Below are positions 17,410-25,736 of a stretch of DNA of 64,000 bases, in pieces. The stretch is from positions 1 to 64,000 of the forward strand of contig JAWCMQ010000001.1 of the NCBI GenBank assembly GCA_039091255.1. The letters run 5' to 3'. The stretch's first letter is position 1, and every line of letters starts with the position of its first letter. The translations under genes and the position numbers were made by a program. This DNA comes from JAWCMQ01 sp039091255 (lineage in GTDB: Archaea > Aenigmatarchaeota > Aenigmatarchaeia > GW2011-AR5 > JACRAC01). The notes under the pieces are model-generated. The model did not search any database, was not told the DNA's origin, and saw nothing but the letters and a program-made list of their open reading frames with translations.

Positions 17410-17570
17410 CGCATCACCTTCGTGAAGGCCGCTCCCGGCTATAGCAAGAAAACGCTCCTGCAAAACCGGGAACAGCCCGGTTTTACAGCACGACGACGAG
17501 CGCAAGGGCTACCAAGGCGATGCTCAGCAGACCGTTTGCGCCCGTCATAATGCAAACACTTAGATTCATT

Positions 17571-17581
17571 GCTTTATAAAA
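17571..17581 (+). promoter_or_regulatory. TATA promoter of parvulin gene
   Basis: GCTTTATAAAA lies about 25-30 bases before the ATG at 17605, implying a leaderless transcript. Confidence 0.6.
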
Positions 17582-17604
17582 CTAACCCGCAACCTTACGC
17601 AGTA

Positions 17605-17898
17605 ATGGAGGCTGAATCGCATATGCCAGACAAAATCCAGTGCGCGCACATCTTGGTCAAGACCGAGCAGGAAGCAAAAGACGTTCTTGCGAGGATAAGC
17701 AAGGGCGAATCGTTCGCAAAGCTCGCGCAGGAGAAGTCGCTGTGCCCTTCGGGCAAGCGCGGCGGTGACCTGGGCTTCTTCGGCCGCGGCCAGATGGTGC
17801 GGCCGTTCGAGCTCGCTGCCTTCGCGCTGCAGAAAGGCCAAGTTAGCGCGCCCGTAAAGACGGAGTTCGGCTGGCACATCATAAAGCGACTGGCGTGA
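17605..17898 (+). CDS. Parvulin-type peptidyl-prolyl isomerase
   Basis: 97 residues, a single cytoplasmic PpiC/rotamase domain that catalyses cis-trans isomerisation of prolyl bonds. Visible signature: CAHILVKTEQEA, LAQEKSLCPSGKRGGDLGFF, GQMVRPFELAAFAL and the final FGWHIIKRL. No signal peptide, unlike secreted bacterial PrsA/SurA. Start chosen from the TATA distance. Converges with the next gene and overlaps its end by 20 bases. Confidence 0.92.
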   Translation: MEAESHMPDKIQCAHILVKTEQEAKDVLARISKGESFAKLAQEKSLCPSGKRGGDLGFFGRGQMVRPFELAAFALQKGQVSAPVKTEFGWHIIKRLA

Positions 17899-18631
17899 TT
17901 TTCGCCTTGAGGCCGATGGATTCGCAGTGCCGCTCAAGAAGGTCCACTGTGCTGGCACTGTTGGCTGGTGAGACCGATACGCGGATTTGCGGCCGCACAG
18001 CGCGCATGACAAGCGACCAGATGCTATTCCCGCTGTCGGCCTTGTAAATTTCCTTGTAAGGGACGTTGCTTTCTCCTGTCAATTGCTCGGCAATCGCATA
18101 CCCGACAAAATGGTCGAGGTCGTTGCCGTCGATGTCGCGCTTGCTGAAATCCGGCTGGTAGCGCATGCGGCGGACGTCTGGGAGCGTTTTCGTCACGATG
18201 GCAAACCCCAGCCCGCCGAAAAACTCGATTGCCGCTCCCGAAAACGCCGCGTTGTAGGCTGATTTCGAGCCCAGACGCCGCACATGATATGCGAGGTGCT
18301 CGCCATGAGCAATCTCTTCTCCGAGGACCGCATGCATTACCTTAGGCTCGTTCAAAGATACCAATACCGCATAATCGCACTTTCCGCCTGTCAATTCAAA
18401 CATGCTCATCGACATTCCTGGGATTTTGCCGGTCTTATAGCGTTGCCAGGTCGCATCGGCCTCCCCATCGGCGATGCCGTAGGCCTTCGAATAAGCCCGA
18501 AAGAGCTTTTCGCCGCCTTGGCTTTGTGTAGGCACAACAATCGCAGAGCTGGGCTCGAACGAGAAATACCGGTCCAACTCAGACCTGGCAAGCTTTGCCA
18601 ATGTTCCGACTGATTCGTACAGCTCATCCAT
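17879..18631 (-). CDS. Hypothetical protein with EExxHxEH motif
   Basis: About 250 residues, soluble, unrecognised. Residues 105-116 read EEIAHGEHLAYH, a cluster of two Glu and three His on one predicted helix that could bind a metal, although it is not the HExxH of classical metallopeptidases. ATG at 18631 is used; the frame stays open to 18709. Confidence 0.55.
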   Translation of the reverse strand: MDELYESVGTLAKLARSELDRYFSFEPSSAIVVPTQSQGGEKLFRAYSKAYGIADGEADATWQRYKTGKIPGMSMSMFELTGGKCDYAVLVSLNEPKVMHAVLGEEIAHGEHLAYHVRRLGSKSAYNAAFSGAAIEFFGGLGFAIVTKTLPDVRRMRYQPDFSKRDIDGNDLDHFVGYAIAEQLTGESNVPYKEIYKADSGNSIWSLVMRAVRPQIRVSVSPANSASTVDLLERHCESIGLKAKITPVAL

Positions 18632-18713
18632 GGCAAGGCATTCAGTCGAAAACTTTAAAACGCACGCGCTCGCGCGAGCTAAGTCAGCCTCAAGAAAACC
18701 CGAAAACAAAAAA

Positions 18714-18998
18714 CTAAAACTTCCACTTCACGACCCAGTTCCAAAGGGCCGCTGCCGCGAGGCCGATGATGGCGCCGGCCGCAAACGCGAAGACGACCAG
18801 CACGATTGCGCTCGTCAGGCTGAACGGCAGCACGGTGACCGCCATGGATGTAAAGTGGACTCCGAGAAGCCACTCGAGCGCGGCCTGCCCGAAGCCGCTC
18901 AGCACGACAATCGACCACGCGGCGTGGACGACCGCAAAAAGCAGCCCCAGCGTCCATGCCAGGCTTTTCTCGTCTATCTGCTGCTTGAACTTTGGCAT
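18714..18998 (-). CDS. Small membrane protein
   Basis: 94 residues with a hydrophilic N-terminus (MPKFKQQID) and about two to three hydrophobic segments (20-40 and 55-85), ending WNWVVKWKF. Common architecture in DPANN genomes; function unknown. Confidence 0.6.
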   Translation of the reverse strand: MPKFKQQIDEKSLAWTLGLLFAVVHAAWSIVVLSGFGQAALEWLLGVHFTSMAVTVLPFSLTSAIVLVVFAFAAGAIIGLAAAALWNWVVKWKF

Positions 18999-19022
18999 GA
19001 TGTAATCTCGCAAGGCGATGGC

Positions 19023-19421
19023 TTAAAGGTTGCCAGGAAGGGCGATTCGTCCGCCGCTCTTCCCTTCGCGCCTCCACCGCCTTCGCAAGTCGGCGGCATC
19101 CTTTCTGAGCATCGCGCGCGTTATTCGGAACTTGGAAGAAAGCGCCCATCGCGGCACTCCTCGAAAATCCAGCGGCGTCTCGTGCAGCCTGCCCGACTGC
19201 CAGCCCCTTGCGCGGAATTCCCTCACAAGCATCGCATGCCGCTGCTTGAGGTAGCCGAGCTTTTTGTAGAACTTTTTTGCTTCGGGATGGCGCTGCCAGC
19301 CCGCCTTCTCGCCCTTATAATATTTGGTGATTGCGCCGACTATGGCGTGCAGCTCCCTATGCTCGCCCAGCAGGCGCTCATCGTCCAGGTGCTTCGGATG
19401 AACGTTCCATATCCGCACCAT
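19023..19421 (-). CDS. Pyrimidine dimer DNA glycosylase (T4 endonuclease V family)
   Basis: 132 residues matching the Pyr_excise family, whose founder T4 DenV cleaves the glycosyl bond of UV-induced pyrimidine dimers and then the backbone. Diagnostic segments: MVRIWNVHPKHLDDERLLGEHREL (the conserved Glu and Arg near residues 20-22), RHPEAKKFYKKLGYLKQRH and REFRARGW. The C-terminal 40 residues are strongly basic. Divergent from cysS. Patchy in archaea, so transfer is possible. Confidence 0.82.
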   Translation of the reverse strand: MVRIWNVHPKHLDDERLLGEHRELHAIVGAITKYYKGEKAGWQRHPEAKKFYKKLGYLKQRHAMLVREFRARGWQSGRLHETPLDFRGVPRWALSSKFRITRAMLRKDAADLRRRWRREGKSGGRIALPGNL

Positions 19422-19470
19422 AGATTGGAATCACTTTTGTGATTTAAATCCCGATGGAGCAATTCTAAAT

Positions 19471-21006
19471 ATGGTACGAATCTTTAACACGCTGACGCGC
19501 AAAGCGGAGCAGTTCAAGCCCCTGAAAGCTCCGAACGTAGGCATGTACACGTGCGGCCCTACTGTCTATGACTATGCTCACATAGGCAATCTTCGGTCGT
19601 TCGTGTTCGCAGACCTTTTGCGCCGCTGGCTGAATTTTAGAGGCTTTGTCGTCAAGCACGTCATGAACATCACCGACGTCGACGACAAGATGATAAAGCG
19701 CAGCCAGGCGGAGAAGGTGACGCTGAAGCAGCTGGCGGAGAAATACGAGAAGCTTTTCCTCGAAGACCTTGCAGCGATGCGCATTCTGCCGCCGCATGTC
19801 CGCTGCCGCGCGACCGAGCATATCCAGGACATGGTGCAGCTCGTCAAGGCGCTGCTGGACAAAGGCTTTGCGTACACGACTGATGATGGCATATACTTCT
19901 CCATCGCGAAGTTCAAGGGCTATGGCCGATTGGCAGGGCTGGACCGTGCAAAAGCCAAAGAGCTGAAGCCCGGCCAGTATTCGCGCATCGCGGCGGACCA
20001 GTACGAGAAAGAGGAGATGCGCGACTTTGCGCTCTGGAAGTTCTGGAAGCCCGATGACGGCGATGTCCTCTGGGAAACGCCCATAGGCAAGGGCCGCCCT
20101 GGCTGGCACATCGAGTGCTCTGCTATGTCCATGAAATATCTGGGGCCATCATTTGACATCCATACAGGCGGCGTCGACCTCATCTTCCCGCATCACCAGA
20201 ACGAGATTGCGCAGTCCGAAGCGGCAACGGGCAAAACGTTCGTGAAATACTGGGTCCACTGCGAGCACCTGCTCGTCGAAGGCAAGAAGATGTCTAAGTC
20301 GTTGGGCAACATCTACACGCTGCGCGATGTAACTGAGCGTGGATTTTCGCCCGTGGCNNNNNNNNNNNNNNNNNNNNNNNNNNNNNNNNNNNNNNNNNNN
20401 NNNNNNNNNNNNNNNNNNNNNNNNNNNNNNNNNNNNNNNNNNNNNNNNNNNNNNNNNCTCCGATACTTTTTGCTGAGTGGCCATTACAAGACGCAGCTTA
20501 ACTTCACATGGGACGCGCTCAAGACCGCGCAAGAGACGATCGACAAGCTCAATGATTTCGCTTCCAAAATCAAGTGGCTCATCGGCCGCCTGGAAGCCGA
20601 GCCAGCAAGGCAGAAAAAAGCCGACGGCTCGCTTATTATCGCCGTCAACGATGCCCGCCAGGCGTTTGAATATTACATGGACGAGAATCTGGACACGCCG
20701 CAGGCGCTGGCAGCCATACATGAGCTTGTCGCAATCATGAACAAAGCCATGGATAGCGGCAAAGCAGATGCCGAATCGCTTAACGCCACCTTGGAGCTGC
20801 TTATGTCGTTCAACCAAGTATTTGACGTCCTGACACTCGAAGACATTTCGCTCACTGAGAGCGAAGCCGAGCTCATCGCCGAGCGCGAGCGGCTGCGCAA
20901 CGCACGGAAATATAAGGAAGCCGATATAATCCGCGAGGCGCTGCGCAAGCGCGGCATTCTGCTCGAAGACACACCTTACGGCGTCCGGCCGAGGCGTGTG
21001 AAGTGA
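19471..21006 (+). CDS. cysS: Cysteinyl-tRNA synthetase (interrupted by N-run)
   Basis: Class I synthetase that charges tRNA-Cys. N-terminal zinc and HIGH region: MYTCGPTVYDYAHIGNLRSF; catalytic GGVDLIFPHHQNE; KMSKSLGN before the gap; C-terminal anticodon-binding part with EADIIREALRKRGI. An N-run at 20358-20457 hides about 33 codons, and its true length is unknown, although the frame is kept. Otherwise length fits the family. The ATG of rnp4 follows after 35 bases. Confidence 0.95.
   Translation: MVRIFNTLTRKAEQFKPLKAPNVGMYTCGPTVYDYAHIGNLRSFVFADLLRRWLNFRGFVVKHVMNITDVDDKMIKRSQAEKVTLKQLAEKYEKLFLEDLAAMRILPPHVRCRATEHIQDMVQLVKALLDKGFAYTTDDGIYFSIAKFKGYGRLAGLDRAKAKELKPGQYSRIAADQYEKEEMRDFALWKFWKPDDGDVLWETPIGKGRPGWHIECSAMSMKYLGPSFDIHTGGVDLIFPHHQNEIAQSEAATGKTFVKYWVHCEHLLVEGKKMSKSLGNIYTLRDVTERGFSPVXXXXXXXXXXXXXXXXXXXXXXXXXXXXXXXXXXLRYFLLSGHYKTQLNFTWDALKTAQETIDKLNDFASKIKWLIGRLEAEPARQKKADGSLIIAVNDARQAFEYYMDENLDTPQALAAIHELVAIMNKAMDSGKADAESLNATLELLMSFNQVFDVLTLEDISLTESEAELIAERERLRNARKYKEADIIREALRKRGILLEDTPYGVRPRRVK
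20358..20457. other. Assembly gap (100 N) inside cysS
   Basis: Run of undetermined bases. Flanks are not duplicated. Confidence 0.95.
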
Positions 21007-21041
21007 TTGCATGCGCGCGGCAGCATGACGTGAGATTTATT

Positions 21042-21353
21042 ATGCGCGGCTCAAAGCCTGAATGGCAAGTGAGAATTGCCCGCGAGCGCATAGCCATATT
21101 GTTCGACGAAGCCCGCAAGATAGTGCGCAGCGAGCCGAGGCTGGCAAACCGCTACGTCGAGCTCGCGCGAAAAATAGGCATGCGATACAACGTGCGCATC
21201 CCCCCAGAGCTGAAGCGCCACGTCTGCAGGGGTTGCAAGGCATACCTGTCACCGGGCATAACGGCAAGATATTCGACGAAGAACAAAGTTCTGCGGATAA
21301 CGTGCAATGCGTGCCGAAGAATTAACAGGTACCCGCTCAGAGGGAAGAGATAG
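21042..21353 (+). CDS. rnp4: RNase P protein subunit Rnp4 (Rpp21 family)
   Basis: Archaeal RNase P component that binds the RNA subunit together with Rnp1-3 and helps remove tRNA 5' leaders. 103 residues; basic N-terminal helices (RIARERIAILFDEA, RYVELARKI) and a zinc ribbon with HVCRGCKAYL and ITCNACRR as the two Cys pairs. Start ATG 21042 fits the family; the frame is open upstream to GTG 21003. Confidence 0.9.
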   Translation: MRGSKPEWQVRIARERIAILFDEARKIVRSEPRLANRYVELARKIGMRYNVRIPPELKRHVCRGCKAYLSPGITARYSTKNKVLRITCNACRRINRYPLRGKR

Positions 21354-21399
21354 CAGCTTAAATTGGCTTCCGCATACGTAAGTCCAGTAAGGTGAGCGA

Positions 21400-21717
21400 A
21401 TGATAACGTTCCAAGACTTCCAAAAAGTCGAGATGAAAGTTGGAAAAATAAAGTCTGCGAAGCCAATCGAAGGCGCGACAAAGCTGCTTTTGCTTGACGT
21501 CGACATTGGAGCAGAAGTGCGCAAGCTCGTCGCAGGCATAGCCGACGCGTACAAGCCGGACGAGCTAGTCGGGAAGAGCATAGTCGTGGTCGTAAATCTC
21601 GAGCCGAAAAAGCTTCGCGGGGTCGAATCTCAGGGCATGCTGCTCGCCGCGGACGCCGAGAAGCCTGTCCTTCTGACAGTGGACAAGGATGTGCCGCCCG
21701 GGACGCCCGTCCGATGA
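21400..21717 (+). CDS. tRNA-binding domain protein (MetRS beta / CsaA-like)
   Basis: 105 residues forming one OB-fold of the type found at the MetRS C-terminus and in CsaA and Trbp111, which bind tRNA without sequence specificity. Signatures: FQDFQKVEMKVGKI, ADAYKPDELVGK, VVVNLEPKKLRGVESQGM. The stop overlaps the next reading frame by an ATGA, so the genes may be coupled. Confidence 0.88.
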   Translation: MITFQDFQKVEMKVGKIKSAKPIEGATKLLLLDVDIGAEVRKLVAGIADAYKPDELVGKSIVVVVNLEPKKLRGVESQGMLLAADAEKPVLLTVDKDVPPGTPVR

Positions 21718-21752
21718 GCAGCAAAATGCTTTTATACGGCCGCAGCGAAGTT

Positions 21753-22085
21753 ATGGTGATGGCACGCCTTTTTCTGGCAACCAACGGGACCCATATAGGC
21801 AGGAGGCATGAGCAGGCGCTTCGCGTAAAGCTCGCAGAATACCTGATGCCGCGCGGCTACATGCACGAGTTCCGCGAAGCAGGCATCCACTACACCTGGC
21901 CGTCGGAGGGGCGAGGAGTAAGCGTTGTGCCAGAGCGCCCTTCAGTCGAAAAGCCAGCTTATGCAGTCTATATCGCTTCTGAACAGGACAGGATGCACGG
22001 GCCTGCGCTTAAGCGCATCTTCGAATCGCTGGGTTTCGCAGTCGCAATGGATGACGCTTATGCAGGCCATCAGGCGGAGATGTGA
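21753..22085 (+). CDS. Hypothetical protein
   Basis: 110 residues, soluble, alpha/beta, unrecognised. A TATA-like CTTTTATACG at about 21727-21736 suggests transcription from near 21753-21759. A longer start (ATG 21714 overlapping the upstream stop) would need co-translation. Contains an RRHEQALR basic helix. Confidence 0.5.
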   Translation: MVMARLFLATNGTHIGRRHEQALRVKLAEYLMPRGYMHEFREAGIHYTWPSEGRGVSVVPERPSVEKPAYAVYIASEQDRMHGPALKRIFESLGFAVAMDDAYAGHQAEM

Positions 22086-22193
22086 GGTTTTAATACTTGT
22101 CCTTTCAATTCTTGGCATTCTGCGGCACGCAAGTGCCCACACATGCCTGCACATCGCAGGCAGACACGCCGCAAGGCGAGGAGGATTGGAAGG

Positions 22194-22610
22194 ATGGTGA
22201 CAGTCAGAGACGTAGATCAAAGCGCTCTCGTCAAGCGAGCCGCGCAAGATTTGAAGAAGAAGATAAGCATGCCCGACTGGGCGCGCTTTGTCAAGACAGG
22301 CGTCCAGAAGGAGCGCCCGCCAGAGCAGGACGACTGGTGGTACGTCCGTGCTGCGAGCGTGCTGCGCAATGTCTACCTTCACGGGCCCGTTGGCGTTGAG
22401 CGCTTGAGGACGGTCTACGGCGGAAAGAAAAGTCTGGGCCATCAGCCGACGCATTTCCGCAAGGCCAGCGGAAAGGTAATTCGCGTGATACTGCAGGATC
22501 TTGAGCGCGCCAAGCTCATCGAATCTGTCAGCAAGCCGCGCCGCGGCCGCAAAATAACGCGCGAAGGTCAGCGCTTTTTGGATAACATCGCGAAGGAAAT
22601 AAAGGTCTGA
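22194..22610 (+). CDS. rps19e: Ribosomal protein S19e
   Basis: 138-residue archaeal/eukaryotic small-subunit protein needed for 40S-type head maturation. Typical motifs: VRDVDQSALVKRAAQDLK, DWWYVRAASVLRNVYLHGPVGVERL, YGGKKSLGHQPTHFRKASG. The start at 22194 follows a strong GAGGAGG at 22177-22183. First gene of the classic archaeal rps19e-pdcd5-rpl39e-rpl31e cluster. Confidence 0.96.
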   Translation: MVTVRDVDQSALVKRAAQDLKKKISMPDWARFVKTGVQKERPPEQDDWWYVRAASVLRNVYLHGPVGVERLRTVYGGKKSLGHQPTHFRKASGKVIRVILQDLERAKLIESVSKPRRGRKITREGQRFLDNIAKEIKV

Positions 22611-22617
22611 CGGATTT

Positions 22618-22947
22618 ATGCCCGATTCCGACGAGCAGATAAAACACCGCATGCTCCAGCAGCGCCAAGCTGAGATTGTGAGGCAGCAGGCGTTGCAGCA
22701 GGCGGCTGTCCAGCAGGCCATTGCTGCGCAGCTAAAAGCGGCTATGCTTCAGATTTTGGAGCCCAAGGCGCGCGAGCGCCTGGCGAACCTCCGCATGGTC
22801 AAGCCCGAGCTCGCGATGCAGCTCGAGCTGTACCTCGCGCAGCTTTACCAGTCCGGCCAGCTCCGCGGGAAGATCACCGACGAGCAGGTCGTTCAAGTGC
22901 TGCGCAAGCTGCAGGAGAAGCCGGAATGGAAGATTAGGCGGAAGTGA
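22618..22947 (+). CDS. PDCD5-family DNA-binding protein
   Basis: 109 residues, Gln/Ala-rich N-terminal helix (QQRQAEIVRQQALQQAAVQQ) followed by the conserved three-helix core ILEPKARERLANLRMVKPELA and VVQVLRKLQ. Archaeal PDCD5 homologues bind DNA and always sit near rps19e. Seven bases after rps19e, same operon. Confidence 0.92.
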   Translation: MPDSDEQIKHRMLQQRQAEIVRQQALQQAAVQQAIAAQLKAAMLQILEPKARERLANLRMVKPELAMQLELYLAQLYQSGQLRGKITDEQVVQVLRKLQEKPEWKIRRK

Positions 22948-23007
22948 GGCACGTCAAGGCTTTTAACCCTTGCATTTCAAGAATGGCGTTAACGTAAGTG
23001 ATGATAT

Positions 23008-23169
23008 ATGGGTTCCAGAAAGCCTGCAGGGAAAAAAATCAAGCTGATTGCAGCGCGCCGCCAGTCCGCGCCGCGTTGGGCTGACATCCGCGCGTTTGGG
23101 CTAAAACGAGCGCGCAGCAGGCGCATACGAGTTCCATCGCGCCGGCAGCGTGGGCGGCTAAAAGTCTAG
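23008..23169 (+). CDS. rpl39e: Ribosomal protein L39e
   Basis: 53-residue, very basic large-subunit protein lining the exit tunnel. It opens MGSRKPAGKKIKL and ends RQRGRLKV, with PRWADIR in the middle, matching L39e order and length. The usual WRR near the end is RQR here. It sits in its canonical place after pdcd5. Stop is followed after 11 bases by an unknown gene instead of rpl31e. Confidence 0.9.
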   Translation: MGSRKPAGKKIKLIAARRQSAPRWADIRAFGLKRARSRRIRVPSRRQRGRLKV

Positions 23170-23180
23170 GTGTTCGCAGC

Positions 23181-23630
23181 ATGACGACATACGCGACTTT
23201 GGTCAAGCTGTGCCGAAGCGCCCTTGATGATTGCAAAAAGGGCGACATCGCCAGCGAAGCCTACGTGAAAGAAATAATAAGGCAGGTCGGGGTGCTGATG
23301 CTCGGCGAAAACCTTTGCTTGTACAAATTAGGCCACGAATTGGACGAGGTTTATGGTAACTTAGTCGAGGCATGCGAAACCCGAATCAGGGATATGTCTG
23401 CAAGAGGGGCGGACATAGGCATTAAGCCCGCTGATATAAATTACCTTTCGGAACTTTTGCGCCGAAGCCGCGATAACGCCCCGCGATTCCTCCTGCGGCG
23501 AGGGTATAAGAGATGCACGATAGGTGATTCCGTCCATAGAGCCCGCGAAGATCTGCTGAGAGCAGCGGCAAGCAATGCGCCAGAAGCTAAAGCTAGAAAT
23601 CTGCGCGAAGCCGCGCAATCGCTGAGCTGA
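23181..23630 (+). CDS. Hypothetical protein inserted between rpl39e and rpl31e
   Basis: 149 residues, helical, soluble, four to five cysteines without zinc-finger spacing. The stop overlaps a possible rpl31e start (TGATG), so it is translationally linked to the ribosomal genes. This position is normally empty. Family not recognised. Confidence 0.6.
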   Translation: MTTYATLVKLCRSALDDCKKGDIASEAYVKEIIRQVGVLMLGENLCLYKLGHELDEVYGNLVEACETRIRDMSARGADIGIKPADINYLSELLRRSRDNAPRFLLRRGYKRCTIGDSVHRAREDLLRAAASNAPEAKARNLREAAQSLS

Positions 23631-23635
23631 TGATT

Positions 23636-24142
23636 ATGCCGGAAGAAAAGGTTTACACGATTCCTCTCAGAGAGGCGTATAAGAAGGCACGCGTGCGGCG
23701 CACGCCGTACGCTGTGCGCTTCGTTCGCTCATTCCTGCAGGCGCATACCAAAGCCGAAACCGTCAAGCTTGGCAAGCACCTGAACGCAGCGCTCTGGGCG
23801 CGCGGCACAAAGAAGCCGCCCCGTTCCGTGCGAGTCCGTGCGATAATAGACGGCAAAACCGTAAAGGCGGAGCTCTTTGGTCATGAGTACGAGGAATTCA
23901 AGCCGGTTTCTGTCGCAAAGAAAGAAAAGCTGACCGACAAGCTCCGCGCGCGCCTCGGAGCCAAGGCCGAAAAGGCCGAGGAGCTGGAGAAAAAGATCGA
24001 AGGCGCGAGCAAGGCCGCCGCGCAAGAGCGCAGCTCGCAGCAAGGCGAGCCCAGCGCGCCAGAGAAAAAGGAGAAGACCGCAACAGCCGAAGCAAAGCCT
24101 GTGCCGGTTGAACCAGCCAGGCCTGCGCCGCAGAAAGAGTGA
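23636..24142 (+). CDS. rpl31e: Ribosomal protein L31e with long C-terminal tail
   Basis: The first 80 or so residues are L31e (PLREAYKKARVRRTPYAVRF, TVKLGKHLNAALWARG, PRSVRVRA). Family members are about 80-100 residues; this one has about 168, with a Lys/Glu/Ala-rich charged coil and a Pro/Ala tail. The tail is probably disordered or helical and projects from the ribosome near the exit site. Start ATG 23636 is used; ATG 23630 overlaps the previous stop. Confidence 0.93.
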   Translation: MPEEKVYTIPLREAYKKARVRRTPYAVRFVRSFLQAHTKAETVKLGKHLNAALWARGTKKPPRSVRVRAIIDGKTVKAELFGHEYEEFKPVSVAKKEKLTDKLRARLGAKAEKAEELEKKIEGASKAAAQERSSQQGEPSAPEKKEKTATAEAKPVPVEPARPAPQKE

Positions 24143-24179
24143 TTCTTTTATGAAGCATCAGATAGTTGTGTGAATGACT

Positions 24180-24494
24180 ATGAGATATCTTCTCGATAAG
24201 AAAGATGGGGAGTACATCCTGCGAAGGGCACGTCCGTCATCTGAGTGCAACGAAGGGGCCGATCCTTACTTCAGCGATGGCAGGCATTTTCGCAGCCTTC
24301 GCAGCGCTTGTAGCAGGCTGGAGTCGTTGGGGCTCGATGATTGTGTAGAATTTAGCAGCACAGTACCTACAGATGAATTTGCCAGGCTATGGGAGGCGTA
24401 TGCGAAGAGAAGGGTGTTGAGCCAGAGGCGCGGCAAGACGGCGACCTCGTGCTGCGATGGCCAGGGCAACTCTCCGCCGATGATTTTTGCTTAA
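24180..24494 (+). CDS. Hypothetical protein
   Basis: About 104 residues, unrecognised, soluble, basic at the end. Lies between rpl31e and ribK in the ribosomal cluster and shares the strand. ATG at 24180 follows an alternative ATG at 24174. Overlap of its end with the upstream part of the ribK frame is only nominal, because ribK starts at 24520. Confidence 0.45.
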   Translation: MRYLLDKKDGEYILRRARPSSECNEGADPYFSDGRHFRSLRSACSRLESLGLDDCVEFSSTVPTDEFARLWEAYAKRRVLSQRRGKTATSCCDGQGNSPPMIFA

Positions 24495-24519
24495 ATCCGT
24501 AGCCAGCATTAATTTTCAA

Positions 24520-24993
24520 ATGCGTAAAGAAAAAGCCGTGCGCCTCAACGGTGAGATTGTGCGCGGAGTAATCCGCGGCCGCGAGCTCATAGAGCGCTTC
24601 TCAAGCAGGCTCGAAGGGCTCCTCGGCTTTAAGCCGTACCCTGGCACGCTGAATGTCCGCGTCGAGCAGCCCGTGGATATAGAAGATTTTGAGACCAAGC
24701 GGCTTGAGCACGTCCTGCTCGACGGCTCCTTGTGGATAGACGCACGCCTGGCGCCTGTCAAGTTGACATTTGGCGAGAAGTCGGTGGATGCTTGGATAAT
24801 CGCCGATGAGCGCGGCCTGCACGAAGAGGACGTGCTCGAGGTGATACATAAAGATCGCCTCACCGAAACGATGGGGCTGAAACTCGGCGATAAGGTTGTC
24901 GTCGAGCTCATCAAGAGGCCGCGCACGCTCAAGTCCCGCCTCAAAAAAGCCTTGCGCCCTCTGTTCCCGAAGGCAAGCAGGATTGTGAGATAG
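24520..24993 (+). CDS. ribK: CTP-dependent riboflavin kinase
   Basis: Archaeal enzyme (DUF120 family) that makes FMN from riboflavin using CTP. Visible signatures: LLGFKPYPGTLNVRV, the G/S-rich loop before it, and the C-terminal LKLGDKVVVELI. About 157 residues, a usual length for the stand-alone kinase. TATA-like CTTAAATCC about 25 bases before the ATG indicates its own leaderless promoter inside the ribosomal cluster. Confidence 0.88.
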   Translation: MRKEKAVRLNGEIVRGVIRGRELIERFSSRLEGLLGFKPYPGTLNVRVEQPVDIEDFETKRLEHVLLDGSLWIDARLAPVKLTFGEKSVDAWIIADERGLHEEDVLEVIHKDRLTETMGLKLGDKVVVELIKRPRTLKSRLKKALRPLFPKASRIVR

Positions 24994-25020
24994 CTCCCTT
25001 TATTAACTTAATGTCGACGG

Positions 25021-25698
25021 ATGACTCCAATGGCATTCTATGCCCAGCTCGACTTCCATGGCGACCCAAACATCGGCCTTTACGGCCTGGCGACCGACAG
25101 ATTTTGCCTGCTTGGGCCTGAGACCGATAAGTCAAAAAAACTCGAGGAAGTGCTAAAAGTTCCAATTCACGGTGTGCACATCTTGCATCTCGAGCTCATC
25201 CGCATACTTATAGCCGGAAACTCACGGACCATAGTTGTGCCCAACATGCTCCTTGAGCGCGACATTGCCGCTCTCGAGCATGCGCTTGCGCGCCACAAGA
25301 CAGAGGTGTGCGTCGTCGACACAGAGTACGCATTGGGAAACCTGGTGCTCATGAACTCGAACGGAATCCTTGTTCCACCCGTGCTGCGACGCCACCAGAC
25401 AAAGCTAGAAAAGATGTTCGGCTTGCCGTGCAGAGTGGCAACAATAGCCGGACTTACGCCTCTTGCATCGCTGGGCGTGGCAAACGACAGAGGTTGCCTT
25501 GTCCACCCGCAGGTGAAGGATAGCGAAGTAAAAATTATCGAATCCACCCTCGGCGTGCCGCTTGACGTCGGAACCGTAAATTTTGGCTCGCCCTACCCTG
25601 GCTCCGCAATCATAGCCAATAACTGCGGCTTTGCCGTCGGGAGGGGCACGAGCGGGCCCGAAATGGGGAGAATAGCGGAGGCTTTGGGATTCGAATAG
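25021..25698 (+). CDS. eif6: Translation initiation factor 6 (aIF6)
   Basis: Pentein-fold protein that binds the large ribosomal subunit and prevents premature joining. 225 residues with the five-fold repeats visible, for example NIGLYGLATDRFCL, NSRTIVVPNML, NLVLMNSNGILVP, NDRGCLVHP, NNCGFAVGRGT. TATA-like CTTTATTAAC about 20 bases upstream. The second ATG at 25030 is also possible. Confidence 0.96.
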   Translation: MTPMAFYAQLDFHGDPNIGLYGLATDRFCLLGPETDKSKKLEEVLKVPIHGVHILHLELIRILIAGNSRTIVVPNMLLERDIAALEHALARHKTEVCVVDTEYALGNLVLMNSNGILVPPVLRRHQTKLEKMFGLPCRVATIAGLTPLASLGVANDRGCLVHPQVKDSEVKIIESTLGVPLDVGTVNFGSPYPGSAIIANNCGFAVGRGTSGPEMGRIAEALGFE

Positions 25699-25736
25699 CG
25701 CATTAAAGCATTCCGACCGTTTAGGAGATGGTGACT

